Shown piece by piece: positions 1 through 11,629 of a DNA stretch of 64,000 bases. Source of the DNA: Pyrenopolyporus hunteri. Its lineage: Eukaryota; Ascomycota; Sordariomycetes; Xylariales; Hypoxylaceae. The DNA lies in NCBI GenBank assembly GCA_902806595.1, contig CADCXC010000035.1, positions 682,001-746,000 of the forward strand, read 5' to 3'. The notes below the pieces were generated by a model. That model made no database searches. It worked only from the letters and a program-made list of their open reading frames with translations, and was not told the origin of the DNA. The translations under genes were made by a program, and so were the position numbers. Every line of letters begins with the position of its first letter. The stretch's first letter is position 1.

Positions 1-2939
1 CTTACCTCTGCTGGCTCTCGCAATTGATTGGTACGTGGGCCCTTGACCTGGACGAGGTACACTCTATTACCGCATCAACAGCAGGTACAGTACCTACATA
101 ACACCCGCGCACACGTGCTACGTACTATATTACCTAGGCCAGGTACTCACTACAAGTGTAGATATAGTGTACATATTGAATTGTAGATGAAAAGTCCCCT
201 CGACCCCTGCCAACTCTATCAACCAATCGCATTGCTCGGTTTGGCTTGGTCTCTATCCAGATACGGTAATCCACACCAGAAGCGGCCAGGGCGAGGGAAG
301 GGGGAAGGAGGAACTGGGAACGTGTGCTACCACGTGTGGGGGAGGTTTTCACTCGCTGCAGTTCTTTTCCTTTTCCACTTTTACTTTTACATATTTCACT
401 CTTTCTATTGGAACACTTGTTCAGCTAGTCGCCGGCGCTGGTCGAAATGGACAATGTCAATCATCTGCTGCGGTAATAACACCGCCGCGTCAAAAATGCC
501 TGTTACGGGGTTACAGAGACGAATAGCACTGTAACTCGATGTATGCCACCTGAGCAAAGCAGAGCGAAGTGGTCCATCCGAGGAAATACGATGGTCGACA
601 AGGTTGATTGATTGAAAGGATATCCATCTGCTACACCCATTCGTTATTTACTATTGAGAATGCTAACTCTAAGTACCTACCTAAACCCAGCATACTGTAT
701 AGGGATCCCCCACCTCCTCGGTACCGACCCCGGCTAACAGCGCGCACGTGTAGGCGACTGATGCTCTCGGACTAGCCAATACAGATGGCTGGTCCATCCC
801 TTTTCCGCGCTTGTTGCCGCTTTTGCCGCATCGCCGGCCTTCATCCTGACTCGGTTGGCGGGAGGGGCGCCAGCCCTTTGTGATTCGTGCCCGCCGCGAC
901 GATAGGATTCAACCTACATTCGCGAAAAGTTCGAAGGAGGGCTAGCGAATGTATTGTACATACTGAGGTAAACAAGGTAAAGGGTAAGAAGAAAAGAATA
1001 TGAGTAAAACCGACAGAAAAAAAAATATTGGTGCAGCTCACCGGCCCGGATTTCAAATAAGCAAAAAGCGGCGACCCGTCATGGTGGACAGCTAACCTGC
1101 TAGTAACATACCTACCTACGCAGCACTTATCAAAGTGTCCGTAGGCGGATTACGTCTCTCGCCTTAGCCCATCTTATTCCGCCGGACTCATTTCATCCGC
1201 TACCAGCGCGCTGAATGGAACGTCCATCGCAGTACCCATTATTGCGAGAACCCTTTCAGATCCCGCCGAGCAAGGCCTGTAGCTTTACATCGGCGGATGA
1301 CCATATTTACATTCACACAATCCCGGCTTGTGGTGATCATCAATTGCACCCTTCCCACTTGCGTGGGGGATTGAAATGTGCAATTGGGCCATTTGCCGGT
1401 CTTCTACTCCGGCTTTCCAATCTTGAACTAGTATCGCTCTTGTTACGTCAGGTATCCTTTTGTTTTGTTTTCCCCTGCTGGGTCCTCGGCTCCGCTACCA
1501 CGGTACGATGCTGCTGTTGGTCTACCTCGAGCGGTAGACAAATGCATGATAGCTGGCCGGGCAGGGGCTCGTGCGGCAGGCTGCGGTATGTAAGGATGAA
1601 CCTGTCATCTCCCTCCGGCCAGAATAGCCAGCCCACTCGGGACCCTGCTGTCAAACGCACACGATCAATCGATAGTACAGAGGGATCCATACACACGTAG
1701 CCTACTATGCGATGAGATATCCCTCAGCGTCTACGAGATGTGCACATCATGCATGGTTACGAGGACGGTACGATACGGTACGAAGCCATACGGAATCGAA
1801 CGATGCATAGTGCTCGATGCGACGTCATAGCGACGAGAAGAACACCTAGAGAAGCATCTCTCGGCTTGTCAGGTCCCCATCTCCTGGATCCCCGGAATCT
1901 CAAATGCCCAGCCTGCAAGACGGCCGTTGGCGAGATGCCGGCCGCCTTGGCAACGAGACGCCAAGCGAGCCGCATCTCAAAGTTGAAACGGGTAAGCAAC
2001 GAGCTTCTTCGGGGCTACGTAGGTCACATTACTATAGGCACGGAGTTGGGGGCGAGAGAGCGTACCGTAAGACGGGAGATTTGTTGAGGATGTATTGTTA
2101 GTAAGCCTCTACGGCTGAGCTGCGAACCGGTTCGCCTCCTCTTCTCACTCTGCTTCGCTACGCCATTCCATCTTAGATGTGCTCAATGCGCGTAAGATCC
2201 TCGGCTTTTGGCCAGGTCCGGCGAAAGATGGCCTAGCGTGAGCAGGCGAGAACTGACAGTCCTACGTGCAGTGAGCAATGCCGAGTGGTATGCTTCCCAT
2301 TCCGTGCATTCTAGCGCGGGTCGAATATTCGACATGATGTCTCGCCGAAGTCTTCGATACTTCCTCGAGACTTCCCCTTCGGAATGCTTTTGCCGCGATA
2401 TCGCATCACCCAGCTCCTGGCCTCTGGTATCTTACCCGACGGGGCGTCTTCTCCTGCCCTCCCTTACCGACTGAGTTATAATAGTATAACGACTGATTGG
2501 CCTGAGCTATTATCGCCAAACGCCATCGGCTTTTCCCCCCCTTCTTCCTCTTTTCCCTCCTTTCTTCCTTTGGCGAAGAGGGTGTGGAAGGATCCGGCGA
2601 GTGGATGTCATGCGGTATAGTAAACGTCGTGTGCCTGCCCGGTGCGTGTGACAGGATATAACCTCTTTTCTGTTTGGAGCTGGGCGCATCGGGGCTTTGT
2701 TAGTTTCTGGGCTCTTCCTTTTCGCACATGTCTCGCCCCTCGCCTGCGGTACACATTAGCCCTTGTAAGTGTCACCACCACCACTCCGACCGCTACCACA
2801 ACTGCTGTCATCATGCAGGGCTACAGTGCCACCACCTAGGTATCTGAGTATGTACATGGACTCACATACAGATATCATATACATAAATACGCACATTACA
2901 TTGGCATATACATACTCACATTATACCCTGGTCCAAATG
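1..2939. other. Intergenic, no gene recognised
   Basis: About 2.9 kb without a supported gene. The open frames present are short, overlap on both strands, and show no domain, splice-site continuity or family resemblance I can recognise. The segment contains scattered TACCTACCT-type motifs and a pyrimidine-rich stretch near 2535-2570. It could hold promoter sequence of a gene beyond the left edge, but nothing visible decides this. Confidence 0.6.
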
Positions 2940-2940
2940 C

Positions 2941-3052
2941 CCGAAACCGCCAAACCGCCAAAACTCATGGTTTCATAGTCTGATTACACAGTAGGCCCGC
3001 ACTATGCGCTATACTGTATTTTTTTTAGGTGCTAAGTCCACTATAATTACAG
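2941..3052 (+). repeat. Left terminal inverted repeat of the MITE-like element
   Basis: This is the left arm of the inverted repeat. It runs through the conserved segments CTCATGGTTTCATAGTCTG and GCACTATGCGCTATACTGTA to CCACTATAATTA. It pairs with 3446-3556 with a one-base difference in a T-run and a few substitutions. Confidence 0.85.
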
Positions 3053-3136
3053 CGCACTTAGCGCTCTACTATAGTACCTTCGTATATAGTGCTCCTATCT
3101 CCTAGCTACTGTAAGCACACACTGTATTCCGCTATA

Positions 3137-3220
3137 AACACCACTATAAACACCATTATAAACACCACTATAGATACCACTATAAATACCACTATAGACA
3201 CCACTATAGACACCATTATA
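3137..3220 (+). repeat. 12-bp minisatellite, seven units, inside the MITE-like element
   Basis: Seven head-to-tail 12-base units of consensus RAYACCAYTATA fill this stretch without gaps. Each unit differs from its neighbour by zero to two transitions. A partial unit (GCTATA) precedes the array. It sits near the centre of the element between the two inverted-repeat arms. Confidence 0.85.
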
Positions 3221-3445
3221 ATTACAGGGCCTTTAGGCTTAATCGCCTTATTATAAATATAGGTTTTATAGCGTTTGAGGTCGCTGTCGTTTAATATATT
3301 ATTTGCGTACGTATAGCTTACGAAAGTGTGCTATAATTTAGTAGCTATAGAGCGCTGGAAGCTTTGAAATTAGTGAAGTATAAGAATATATTTTGATTGG
3401 TCAAATTGGTTTGGTGTAACAAGGCGTTGAATGCCCTAGAGTGCC

Positions 3446-3556
3446 CTATAATTATAGTGGATTTAGCACCTAAAAAAATACAGTATAGCGCATAGTGCGG
3501 GCCTACTGTGTAATCAGACTATGAAACCATGAGTTTTGGCGGTTTGGCGGTTTGGG
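3446..3556 (-). repeat. Right terminal inverted repeat of the MITE-like element
   Basis: Reverse complement of the left arm at 2941-3052. The two arms end in tandem GGCGGTTT copies on this side. The near-perfect identity of the arms implies recent mobility or amplification compared with the surrounding diverged DNA. Confidence 0.85.
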
Positions 3557-3563
3557 TCAAATG

Positions 3564-5825
3564 GCCCACCGTCCATTAGCATTGCATGGAGACGCACCTG
3601 CCTACATTGCCTTGCCTCGCAGGGCCGTAGACCGGTAGATATACATACGGCTAGGTAGTTAACTACAACCTTACCTACCTACGTAAGTAGCAGCGGCCAG
3701 CCCATCCTATCCCATCTCGTCCATTCATCTACCTACAAAAGGTACCTAACCTACCTATTCCTCTATCCCTGCCACGCGGCGCAACCCTTCGACGATGCAC
3801 GCGAAGCAGAAAGCTTGTTCCATCTTGGCTATTGCTCCCGCGACGTTGGAAGCGAGTCCGCGTCCTGCACCGGGCTCCTCGACGCTTCGAGGGAGTAGAG
3901 GCGCAGGCAGGGTCGCGTCCCCTATTGCTACGCTGTTGGGAGGGCGTACATTAGGTATGTAGGTAAGCATGTGAGTAATTGAGTTGGCGAGCGAGTGATA
4001 GAGTAAAGTGAGATAGACGGTGTTTGCTAGGGGACGGGGGTCGCGGCTAGCGATGGCTTTGCGGGGTTTCCTTCTCTTCTCTCCTTTTTTTTCCTTTTCA
4101 TTTATCTTTTCCCCCTTTCCAATCGCCGATGACGCCGATGACGATGGGATGCTGATACCGCTTGTTATCTCTCACCACATGTGTTTCGGCCCTATCTAGA
4201 TCCCGCGACTTCTTCAGGGCTCGGCAGATGAGAAGTCGCGTGGGATGGGGATGGGGGCGAGAAGGCGAGCAGGCAGGGCTCCTTCAGTGGCATGTGACGA
4301 GAGGCGGGCTTTTGCTTACCTCCCCGAAAAAGGTCACGGTGAGCGCTCGGGGACACAGCGCGCCGGTACCCTCCCAGCAGAGACGTCCTGGGTTTTGCCG
4401 GCTCGGCTTGTTAGGCGTGATTCCCCTGATTTTAGGGGGAAAAGAGCGGAGGTAGGAATCCTGGCCCTGGGCGGCGTGGGGTCAACGTGTGTTGCTCCCT
4501 TGCATCGCTTCTCGTAAATTGTGCTCCAGGTAAGCCACGTAGCAAACGGCGGTGAGGTCAGACTTCACCGACCGCCGACCGCCGACCACCGATCGCTGAC
4601 CGCGCTGCCGGATCGACCCGGTGCTCGGGTGATACCGGAGTCCCGACTTATGCCCGGCTCGTCCCGGTTCAGGGGAGGAGCCGCCTTCCGAGTCCTCCCG
4701 GATGTGTCTTCCCTCGCGGCTTCCGGAGGAATGGGGCGGCGCCGTAGACCCGGACGGCGTTCCTTCCCCGGGTTCGGATTTTGATATTCTAGGCGGGTTG
4801 TTGCTAGGAGTTTATATGGGGGTTATCTATGGTTGTCTATATAGTCTATTGTAGATTGTTGTAGTATGGCTTCTTGCTCCTTAGTAGTTGGCGCTGAGAC
4901 ATTTGCGAAATAGGTCATCATGAAATAAAATGGAGACGAAGTACGTTGATAGATGGCTAATTATAGGGTGCCGGTTAGTTTTCTACGCTTCTATAAGTTA
5001 TCTCCTGAGTAGATCATGCCAGGTCTACATCCATTCGATGTTTGGAGAGAGGCAGTACGAATTAGGATTAAATCATCGATAAGCCCTTTCTCAGTCGGGT
5101 TTCCATCGGCGCCGTCACTACCTAGGCAGTGCAGGAGCAGCTTCGTTTCAGCGTCCATAGACTTCTCGGAGGACGAAGTATTATGAAACATTGTCATACA
5201 TCTAGTCTTTTTACAAATAGCTGATCAACCCTACAGAATCTGTCTGAGCTGGATGTGTCTTATTCAAGACATGTCTTGTCACTCCCACATCCTCCCGTAG
5301 GATTAGTGTATTCTCCGCTAGTAGTATATGTCTTAGCGGAAATTCCACCTCGCAGAGTATGCCATATTTCTGAGCTGACTCAGCTCGATGAGCGGCATAC
5401 GGTAAGCGTGGCCGCCATCAAAATAAAGGGAGGAGAAGGCGAGCTTAAGGTTACGTTACGATTGCTCGCGGCTGCGTTGGGGAGATTTCGGTGACTGTGA
5501 GTTCACTTACTACATCCACCTCTAAAGAATGATCCAGAAAAGTATGAAATCCCAAAGTTCGAGGTTTGCTCATAGAAGACACCTGTAGCCTACTATATTA
5601 ATAATATACTAACCTTTCAAAAGTTTGCGATATGCTAGCGACCTACCTACCTACCTAGGTACCTACCCTAACCCCGAGCCGTCCTTTCGGCCCGAGCGCG
5701 GGTGGATCCCGACCCGTTTGCTGAAGAATTTTTTTTTTCCTCCTTCTCACACACACTCACTCAGGGTTGCTATCTAAGCGCCATTATCTCCCCGGAATCT
5801 CATCGGAGGACATCTGATCTGGCCC
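3564..5825. other. Intergenic, no gene recognised; GC-rich island near 4.2-4.8 kb
   Basis: No supported gene. A GC-rich patch at roughly 4540-4780 contains a short imperfect tandem of ACCGCCG-type units (about 4568-4605) and overlapping open frames of 87-97 codons, none recognisable. Runs of CCTACCTACC lie near 3645-3760 and 5641-5668. Confidence 0.5.
5641..5668 (+). repeat. Short ACCT tetranucleotide tract
   Basis: A simple-sequence tract of ACCTACCTACCTACC followed by TAGGTACCTACC, partly self-complementary. It is one of the best examples of the CCTACCT/AGGTAGG motif that recurs through the intergenic DNA of this window. Confidence 0.8.
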
Positions 5826-5924
5826 GGTCCCATAGCTCAGTTGGTTAGAGCGTCGTACTAATACCGCGCTTCCCGCCGTATCGAGTAAATGCGAAGGCCG
5901 GCGGTTCGAGCCCGCCTGGGACCA
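5826..5924 (+). tRNA. tRNA-Ile (anticodon AAU), with intron
   Basis: A complete cloverleaf can be drawn. The acceptor arm GGTCCCA pairs with TGGGACC. The D arm is GCTC-AGTTGGTTA-GAGC. The anticodon stem TCGTA pairs with TGCGA and encloses loop CTAATAA with anticodon AAT. The T arm GGCGG-TTCGAGC-CCGCC is perfect, and the discriminator base is A. An intron of about 24 bp interrupts the gene just 3' of the anticodon, in the canonical position 37/38. A T5 run shortly downstream (about 5932-5936) can act as the RNA polymerase III terminator. The sequence matches the fungal tRNA-Ile(AAU) pattern. Confidence 0.93.
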
Positions 5925-6622
5925 TCGATTCTCCTTTTTGCTGGATCTGTCTGTCCGACTGGGGGGGCTCTAGTTTTTGCTCGATGGTGTCGGTTGGCCT
6001 TGGTGTGGAACTTCCCCTTTGTGATTTTTTTTTTTTTTTCGTTGAAGCAGGAAGGTATATAGGCTAGTACGTTCGGCGTACGTCGTCCTGGTGGACGTGA
6101 AGTTGAGATACTCTATATGGACGCAACTAGGATGGCAGCTCTGTTACCATTATGCTCTCGTCTGTGTATCGAGTCGTTTCACGCTTTTTCATAGATCTAT
6201 GGACTATTCCATTAGCATAGGGAAGCAAAGTGGTTTCCTTTAGTTCATCATAGTTTCCTATCCCATTAGGAATACTGTAGAAGGCCTCTAGCACGTAGTC
6301 CGGAGACCGGGCCTCCATGCTAGGGGGGATATACTTAGAGGTATATAGGACAGAGTTGAGAGCCTCTTCAAGAGTAAAACTCGATTTACTTATTTTCCCT
6401 GGGGTGTAACTAACGCCATAAACGAAAGAAGGACGTGGCGCAAACTATTGTCTACTCTTGCAGAGCCCTTCCCAGATGATCATCGGAAGCTCTCAACCAT
6501 AGGACCCCCGAGATATCTGTACACAAAACAGGTCCATGCCCTTTCACCCAGAGTACCATATCCGCCGGTCCACCTCCCCCCGACCCCTACCAAGCCCATC
6601 GTCTATAGCAGGCAGCGCTCGA
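5925..6622. other. Intergenic, 3' side of the GFA-domain gene
   Basis: About 0.7 kb between the tRNA terminator and the stop codon of the leftward GFA gene. It has a long T-run near 6027-6040 and no supported gene. The part next to 6623 should include the 3' UTR of the GFA gene. Confidence 0.5.
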
Positions 6623-7849
6623 CTAACCATCCCATCCCCTCAACCCCTCCCCCAAAGCCCTCACCCCCTCCCTCGCCCAGCTCGCCACGCCCCCCTCCCT
6701 CCCATTCGCAGCATCCTCCTCGAAACTGACTCTCCCGCGCCACCACTCCAACCACCCCTCCGCGCGCGCCCCTTCGTCAGCAGCCAGCAACCCGACGCTC
6801 ACGTCGACCAGCTCGGGGCGCCAGCGGTCGTGCCAGAACACCGTGGCGCCGCAGCGCGCGCAGAACTCCCGCAGCACGCCCGGCGAGCTCTCGAAGCCGC
6901 GCAGCGGGACGCCGTGGCGCGGGAGGGTCGCAAAGTCTAGGGGGATGGGGGCGGCGGACGAGGAAGAAGAGGAAGAAGTAGGAACAGACGGCGGCAAAAA
7001 GAAGATATTCCCCCTCGGCACGAACGCCCACGTCTGCACCTCAAACCCAGAACTCAGACGGCACGAGCGGCACGCACACGTCCCCGCCAAGTACCGCGTC
7101 GGGCTCGGGTCGCCGGGCGGGCGCAGCCACCACTTCTCGTCGGCGGGGTTAGTGATGACTTCGCGCGGGGACGTCGCGTACGGCGTCGTGAGGTCCGGGA
7201 AGTTGGAGCGCGGGAGCCGGCTCGAGGCGTCGGGGCGCGTGATGCGGAAGCGGATTGCGCGGCAGTGGCAGTGCGCTTGTAGGATATCTTCGGCGGTCTC
7301 GGGTTGGATTTTGCTTGCCGCCGGTGGATCTGTTTGAGGAGGTGGCGTGGCGCCCGGAATGCCGGGTATGAAGGGCGATAGGCTGCCGTCCCGGGTGCTG
7401 GCGGTGTTGACGTGTCTGGCATACCTTAGGAGCGGCTTTTCGCCCTCGTCGGCCGCGCCCGCTGGCTCGTCGTTGGGTCTGACTTGTCCGATGATGGTGC
7501 CGGTAGCTACCGCCCAGGACCCGTCGGTGCTTGTCTGATCTAGTGTGGAGTCCGCCTCGCGCCGGAAGACGTGGCAGCCGCAGGTTCCGCAGAAGTAACG
7601 CCGGAGAGTACTCTCTGACGTCTGCGTAGATTCATCAGGGTATGCCACAAGGCCCTCGAGAGACCGCGGCGTCTGGATAAGAGCGTACGAGACGCACAGC
7701 AGGCCCGTGGTGTGGCGGCAGGCATGGCAGTGGCATAGGTCAATATCGAATGGGGTCGGCGTCGCTTGCGAGTCCGGACGGCGTAAAGCCACTGTCTGTT
7801 TTCCGGCGCCGCAAAGGCAGGAGATGGAAACTTCGACGATCTGGGCCAT
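6623..7849 (-). CDS. Double GFA-domain (DUF636/CENP-V-like) zinc protein
   Basis: A single-exon gene of 408 residues, starting at an ATG at 7849. Two glutathione-dependent formaldehyde-activating-enzyme-like (GFA) folds lie in tandem. The first has zinc ligands in a CLC motif (Cys11, Cys13), CHCHAC (Cys39, Cys41, Cys44) and FCGTCGC (Cys87-Cys92). The second, in the C-terminal half, has CHC, CACRSC and FCARC motifs. GFA family members bind zinc, and many fungal ones have no established reaction, so formaldehyde detoxification should not be assumed. A Pro/Ser-rich linker separates the domains. The 3' third is very GC-rich. No signal peptide or membrane segment is evident, so the protein is probably cytosolic. 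Confidence 0.88.
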   Translation of the reverse strand: MAQIVEVSISCLCGAGKQTVALRRPDSQATPTPFDIDLCHCHACRHTTGLLCVSYALIQTPRSLEGLVAYPDESTQTSESTLRRYFCGTCGCHVFRREADSTLDQTSTDGSWAVATGTIIGQVRPNDEPAGAADEGEKPLLRYARHVNTASTRDGSLSPFIPGIPGATPPPQTDPPAASKIQPETAEDILQAHCHCRAIRFRITRPDASSRLPRSNFPDLTTPYATSPREVITNPADEKWWLRPPGDPSPTRYLAGTCACRSCRLSSGFEVQTWAFVPRGNIFFLPPSVPTSSSSSSSAAPIPLDFATLPRHGVPLRGFESSPGVLREFCARCGATVFWHDRWRPELVDVSVGLLAADEGARAEGWLEWWRGRVSFEEDAANGREGGVASWAREGVRALGEGLRGWDG

Positions 7850-8539
7850 CGGGGCGAGAAGTTCGGTCCGGAAGTCTCTAGTCTGGTCAATCTGAGTGAG
7901 GCTTGCGTGCGGGGTTAGTATAAACCTCTGGCGGAGAGCTAGCCTATATAATAATAGTATAATAGGACGGCTCCTGAATGCTCGAACTTGCTGGACCGGA
8001 ACCGGAGTTGCTACGTGGATATCTCTGGATGCCTAGACCAAGCCGCTGCGATTATAGACTAAGTTGTATGCTCCATACGTTAGCATGACGGAGTTCCGGC
8101 CCGTCGAAAGCAAGGCATTGCGGCTGGAGGCACGATAACCCGCTCGCTCCAGACGACTACGAGGAACATCTTTGAGCTCCCTGTCTGCTGGTAGGAAGAC
8201 GACTATCCAATGGAAGGCACATATGAACACAGCAAAATCTTCAGATTAAAGGAAATAGGTTGTGATCAGCGGGTGTAACTGACACGGTTCTAACTCGTCT
8301 TTGCGAGACAATCACGCCAATATCCCCTCCTTATCTTTTGTTTGCGTTCCGCATTCCCCAACTTTTCCCCTCCGTGATCTTCATTAGTATGGCGATATAC
8401 ATGAGCCTAGCAGATACGCCGCCATCCTGCCGGCTACCTAACACTCGGGAACCAAAACCAGTGGAGATTTTCTTCATTATGAATTTGGCACGCTATAAGA
8501 TGAGGTCGGATTAGGAGTTATCGGAAGGAACCGAGCCGT
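7850..8539. other. Intergenic: upstream of the GFA gene, downstream of PMT1
   Basis: About 0.7 kb. The left part should contain the promoter of the leftward GFA gene. The right part should contain the 3' UTR of the leftward PMT1 gene. No gene recognised. Confidence 0.5.
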
Positions 8540-11500
8540 TTAGACCGTCGCCTCGTTGCCCTCGCTGGCTGGCTTAGGAACGGACTTCTCGGCTTCCTTC
8601 TCGCCGTCCTTGCTCGAAGACGCTTCTTGGGGGATGGGATCATCCCTTACTAAGTTCTTAGTCTCCTGGTCCGCTCCTTGGACATCAGGATGAGGTGGCG
8701 CCACGCCGGCGGCGGCCAGCTCTTCTACCGGCATTTCTACTTCGTTGCCGTTGCCGTCGATGACGCGCGTTCTGGTTTCGTACTTGGTTTTGAATTCGAC
8801 TTTGCCTTCGAGGGCCTTGACTTGCTCTTCGTTGAGAATATTGCCGTCCTGGTCTCGATATTCGATTCGCTCTTCGCGTCCGATCACCTTTTGGCCCTGG
8901 GGCTCGAACTTGGGTGCCCCCGAGATACCGGCTTTTGGGGCATCCGGGTTGTTCTCAGCAGCGGGCTGGACCGGCGCCTGGTTCTTGTTGTCTACGACGG
9001 GTTGTGCGGTCTGAGAGATTGGGCTCGGGCTTGCGAGTGCCGAGTATGCATCGTACTACGAGTTTTTTCAATTAGTCTACTGTCTAATTGACAATTTGCA
9101 AAGCTTTCTATGTGCGGTTCATATCCGTGTTCGAAAGTCCAGAGAGGGACAGGAACATACGGGTGCCGTCAGGCCTTAACCTCGTCCTCTTGACGGTATA
9201 CCATGGGTAGGAATAAAACTTACGCTGTCCAAGAAGGTATTGCAATCCCAATCCCAAGTGCTGAACAGCTTTACACGATTGCATTCGGCCTTTGTCCAGG
9301 CATTTCCGTACGCTAGGGGTGAGTATAGGGCGAAAACGATTCCGGAAATAGCCAAGAGCGCAATGGCACCGGCCTTATTGATGATCGGGTTCTCTCTGAT
9401 GCCTCCGATAGAGAATCGAGCCGTGACGAAGTCGTACGTTTGGCAAAATGCCATGACGGCGAAGATCAGCGCTGGGAAATAGTGATGTAAGAAAAGCTGA
9501 CGCTGCATTAGGAAGAAAGGGAAGTAATGGAAAGCCCATCCCAGGACCCAGGTCCCGATCTCGTAATCGAACCGCTTGAAGGTGGCGTTCGAGTAGTCGT
9601 TGCAGCTGCGCTGCCATCGGAGGACCGCGATACCCTTGAAAAGCACGTAGATAGCAACCGCGAGGGTCGAGGTGTACCAGACGATAGGGTTGCCCATCAG
9701 ATAAATCTGACGGTGGTTTTTACCCCAGAAGTTTATGCCGCGGCGGAGAATCGGCCAAGACTCGGGACGGGAGTCCCAAGCGTGAGACTCGACCAGACCC
9801 GCGTTCGTCTTCCACATGACCTTCTGCAGCTCCCAGAACTTGCCGAAGAAACCGGGGTTAACGTAATTGACCTTCTCAGCGTCGCTGGCTAGCTGGGGGT
9901 GCGAGTTGGATTCGATGTACCATAAGCTGTTGGGGAGGGTGCCGCCTTTCGCGCAAGTAACTTCTTGCTGTTCGGACGCCCAATCCGGCAACTTGACCTT
10001 GTGAGAGAAGAGGACGCAGCCAGTCATGACGTGAACGAGCCTAAACTTGGTCTGGATAGTTCGAAGACGCTCCTTGGCGATGGGGCCGAGAGAATGCTTC
10101 TTCACAATCTCAACACGGAACAGGTCGTTGGCATCACCAGGAAATCCTTCATACCCGTAGGCGGATACTTCGTTTTGCCAGTCGGCCTCGGTGACAGGCG
10201 GCCGCACATCGTGGGAGTGGAGACGACGGTGAGTAGCCAGGTGGTATAGTCGGATTACGGAACCATCCTTGATGTAGTTCTCGGTTATGTTCTTGACGTT
10301 GTCCCAGGCGGCGGTCCCGTTGATAGGCTCGCCGTTAGCATCCAACGGCTGGGTCTGGTTCTCGAACAAGAATATGTTGTTTTCGTCCTTATGGGGATAG
10401 AGGGTGATCTGCTGTTGCTGACTGCCTGTTGGGTACATCAGGGGATGAGAATGAAGGTAGCCTCCCTGGGTGTTAACGTGGCGGATAGTGACACGACTAC
10501 CGAAGGCAACATCGACCGGTACGTCTTGCATGCCCTTGTTGTTTAAAGTGGCCTGGAACTCCGAGCTCATGAATCCATCGCCGTCGCCGGGGTTTACCAA
10601 GCAGAGGAAATGGATAGCAAATATGCCCATGTAGATGGTGAGAGGAATGATGATTAGGCAGAAGGCACGGGCTAGAAAGTGCTTCGCGAAGATGCGCATG
10701 GTGACGGTCTTGGTATCGCCGAGCAGCACCCACAACTGTATGAGGGTCAAGGAGCCGACCCAGGCGATCGTGAAAAGGCCGACCCATTTAATGCTGAAGG
10801 TAATTCCTAACCCCACACCGGTCATGACGAGCCAAAACCACCAGCTCGCATCGAACGCCCTCGAAGGACCCAGTTCATGCTGGTTGGTAAAGGATGTGAA
10901 CGCGAGGGCGGTAAACGCGGTGGCGGCGACCAGGGGAGAATCGAGGAGGATTAGGCGCGCTTGAGTAAGAAGGCCATTCTCTGCATTACGTGTAAGCGAG
11001 CGTTCGACGCTAAGTATAGGGACGAGGAGAGCGTACCAAAGATGAGAAAGGCGGCGCCGAGGGCGGCGGTGGCCGTGCGGCAACCGGCAGCCTTCAGAGC
11101 CAGAAAAACAGTCGGGATTAAGAAGATGCCGCAGATGGCCGGGTATAATCGCATGGCCACGTATGGGACGCCCGGCTCTAGATAGTCCTTGCCGATCTCC
11201 TTGAAGTCGAAGTCGCCATTGAAGCCGGCGAGCCAGCCGAAGAGAGTGATGAGGAGCTTAGCCAAGGGTGGGTGGACGTCCATGAAGAATTTACCCTTGA
11301 TGTACTTGGTCGCAAAGCCGCCAAAGCTACAAGTAGAATCCGGTGTTAACGTCGGCCATCTTGGAACCTTTGGTAGAGGAGGGGACATACTGTACTTCGT
11401 CGAAAACGACACTCGAAGGTTGGTAAATGCGGAACAGTCGCACGACGGCTCCGAGGACAGTTAAGATTAGCATGACCTGGTAGTCGGACACGGGTAATAA

Positions 11501-11629
11501 GAAGATGTCATTATCCTTGACGCCCTCCGAAGTGTAATCATCGTGTTTCTTGACCTGGCTGATGGGCTTCGGAGGTGTGGGTGATTCGCTTTTCGTAGCG
11601 GGCGGCTTGGCCGAACTGGACCTCGCCAT
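8540..11629 (-). CDS. pmt1: Dolichyl-phosphate-mannose protein mannosyltransferase, PMT1 subfamily
   Basis: Four exons: 11629-11391, 11326-11037, 10980-9224 and 9055-8540, giving 933 residues. Introns are 64, 56 and 168 bp with GTATGT, GTACGC and GTAAGT donors. The enzyme transfers mannose from dolichol-phosphate-mannose to Ser/Thr of secretory proteins in the ER membrane. The first luminal loop has the catalytic FDEVHFGGF motif (Asp77, Glu78); its His codon is split by intron 1. DVHPPLAK follows. Central MIR repeats include GGYLHSHPLMYPTGS, RRLHSHD and CVLFSHKVKLPDW, and transmembrane segments lie on both sides. The FGGF/DVHPPLAK context and the acidic C-terminal tail (VIGREERIEYRDQDGN) resemble yeast Pmt1 rather than Pmt2 or Pmt4. 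It is divergent from the SF3A1 gene. Confidence 0.95.

Larger units (their letters stand above)
2940..3557. mobile_element. MITE-like element with ~110-bp terminal inverted repeats
   Basis: The first ~112 bases (from the CCGAAACCGCCAAACCGCC end) reappear as the reverse complement at the right end, with only about five differences over roughly 110 bp. CAAATG flanks both sides (2934-2939 and 3558-3563) and is a candidate 6-bp target-site duplication. The interior is AT-rich, has no open frame for a transposase, and contains a 12-bp tandem array. Length, long inverted repeats and lack of coding capacity fit a non-autonomous DNA transposon (MITE). The superfamily cannot be assigned from the ends alone. 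Confidence 0.85.

Noticed and set aside
187..534. Plus-strand open frame of 115 codons
   Set aside because: No recognisable motif, overlaps another frame, has composition like the flanking non-coding DNA and no splice-connected neighbour.
1215..1700. Plus-strand open frame of 161 codons
   Set aside because: Translation is Ser/Arg/Cys-rich with no domain, and a minus-strand frame overlaps it. It looks like a chance frame.
4162..4784. Three overlapping frames of 87-97 codons in a GC-rich patch
   Set aside because: GC-rich DNA lacks stops by chance. The frames overlap each other and encode low-complexity Arg/Gly/Pro text.
10497..10787. Minus-strand frame within PMT1
   Set aside because: Shadow of the PMT1 coding exon in another frame.
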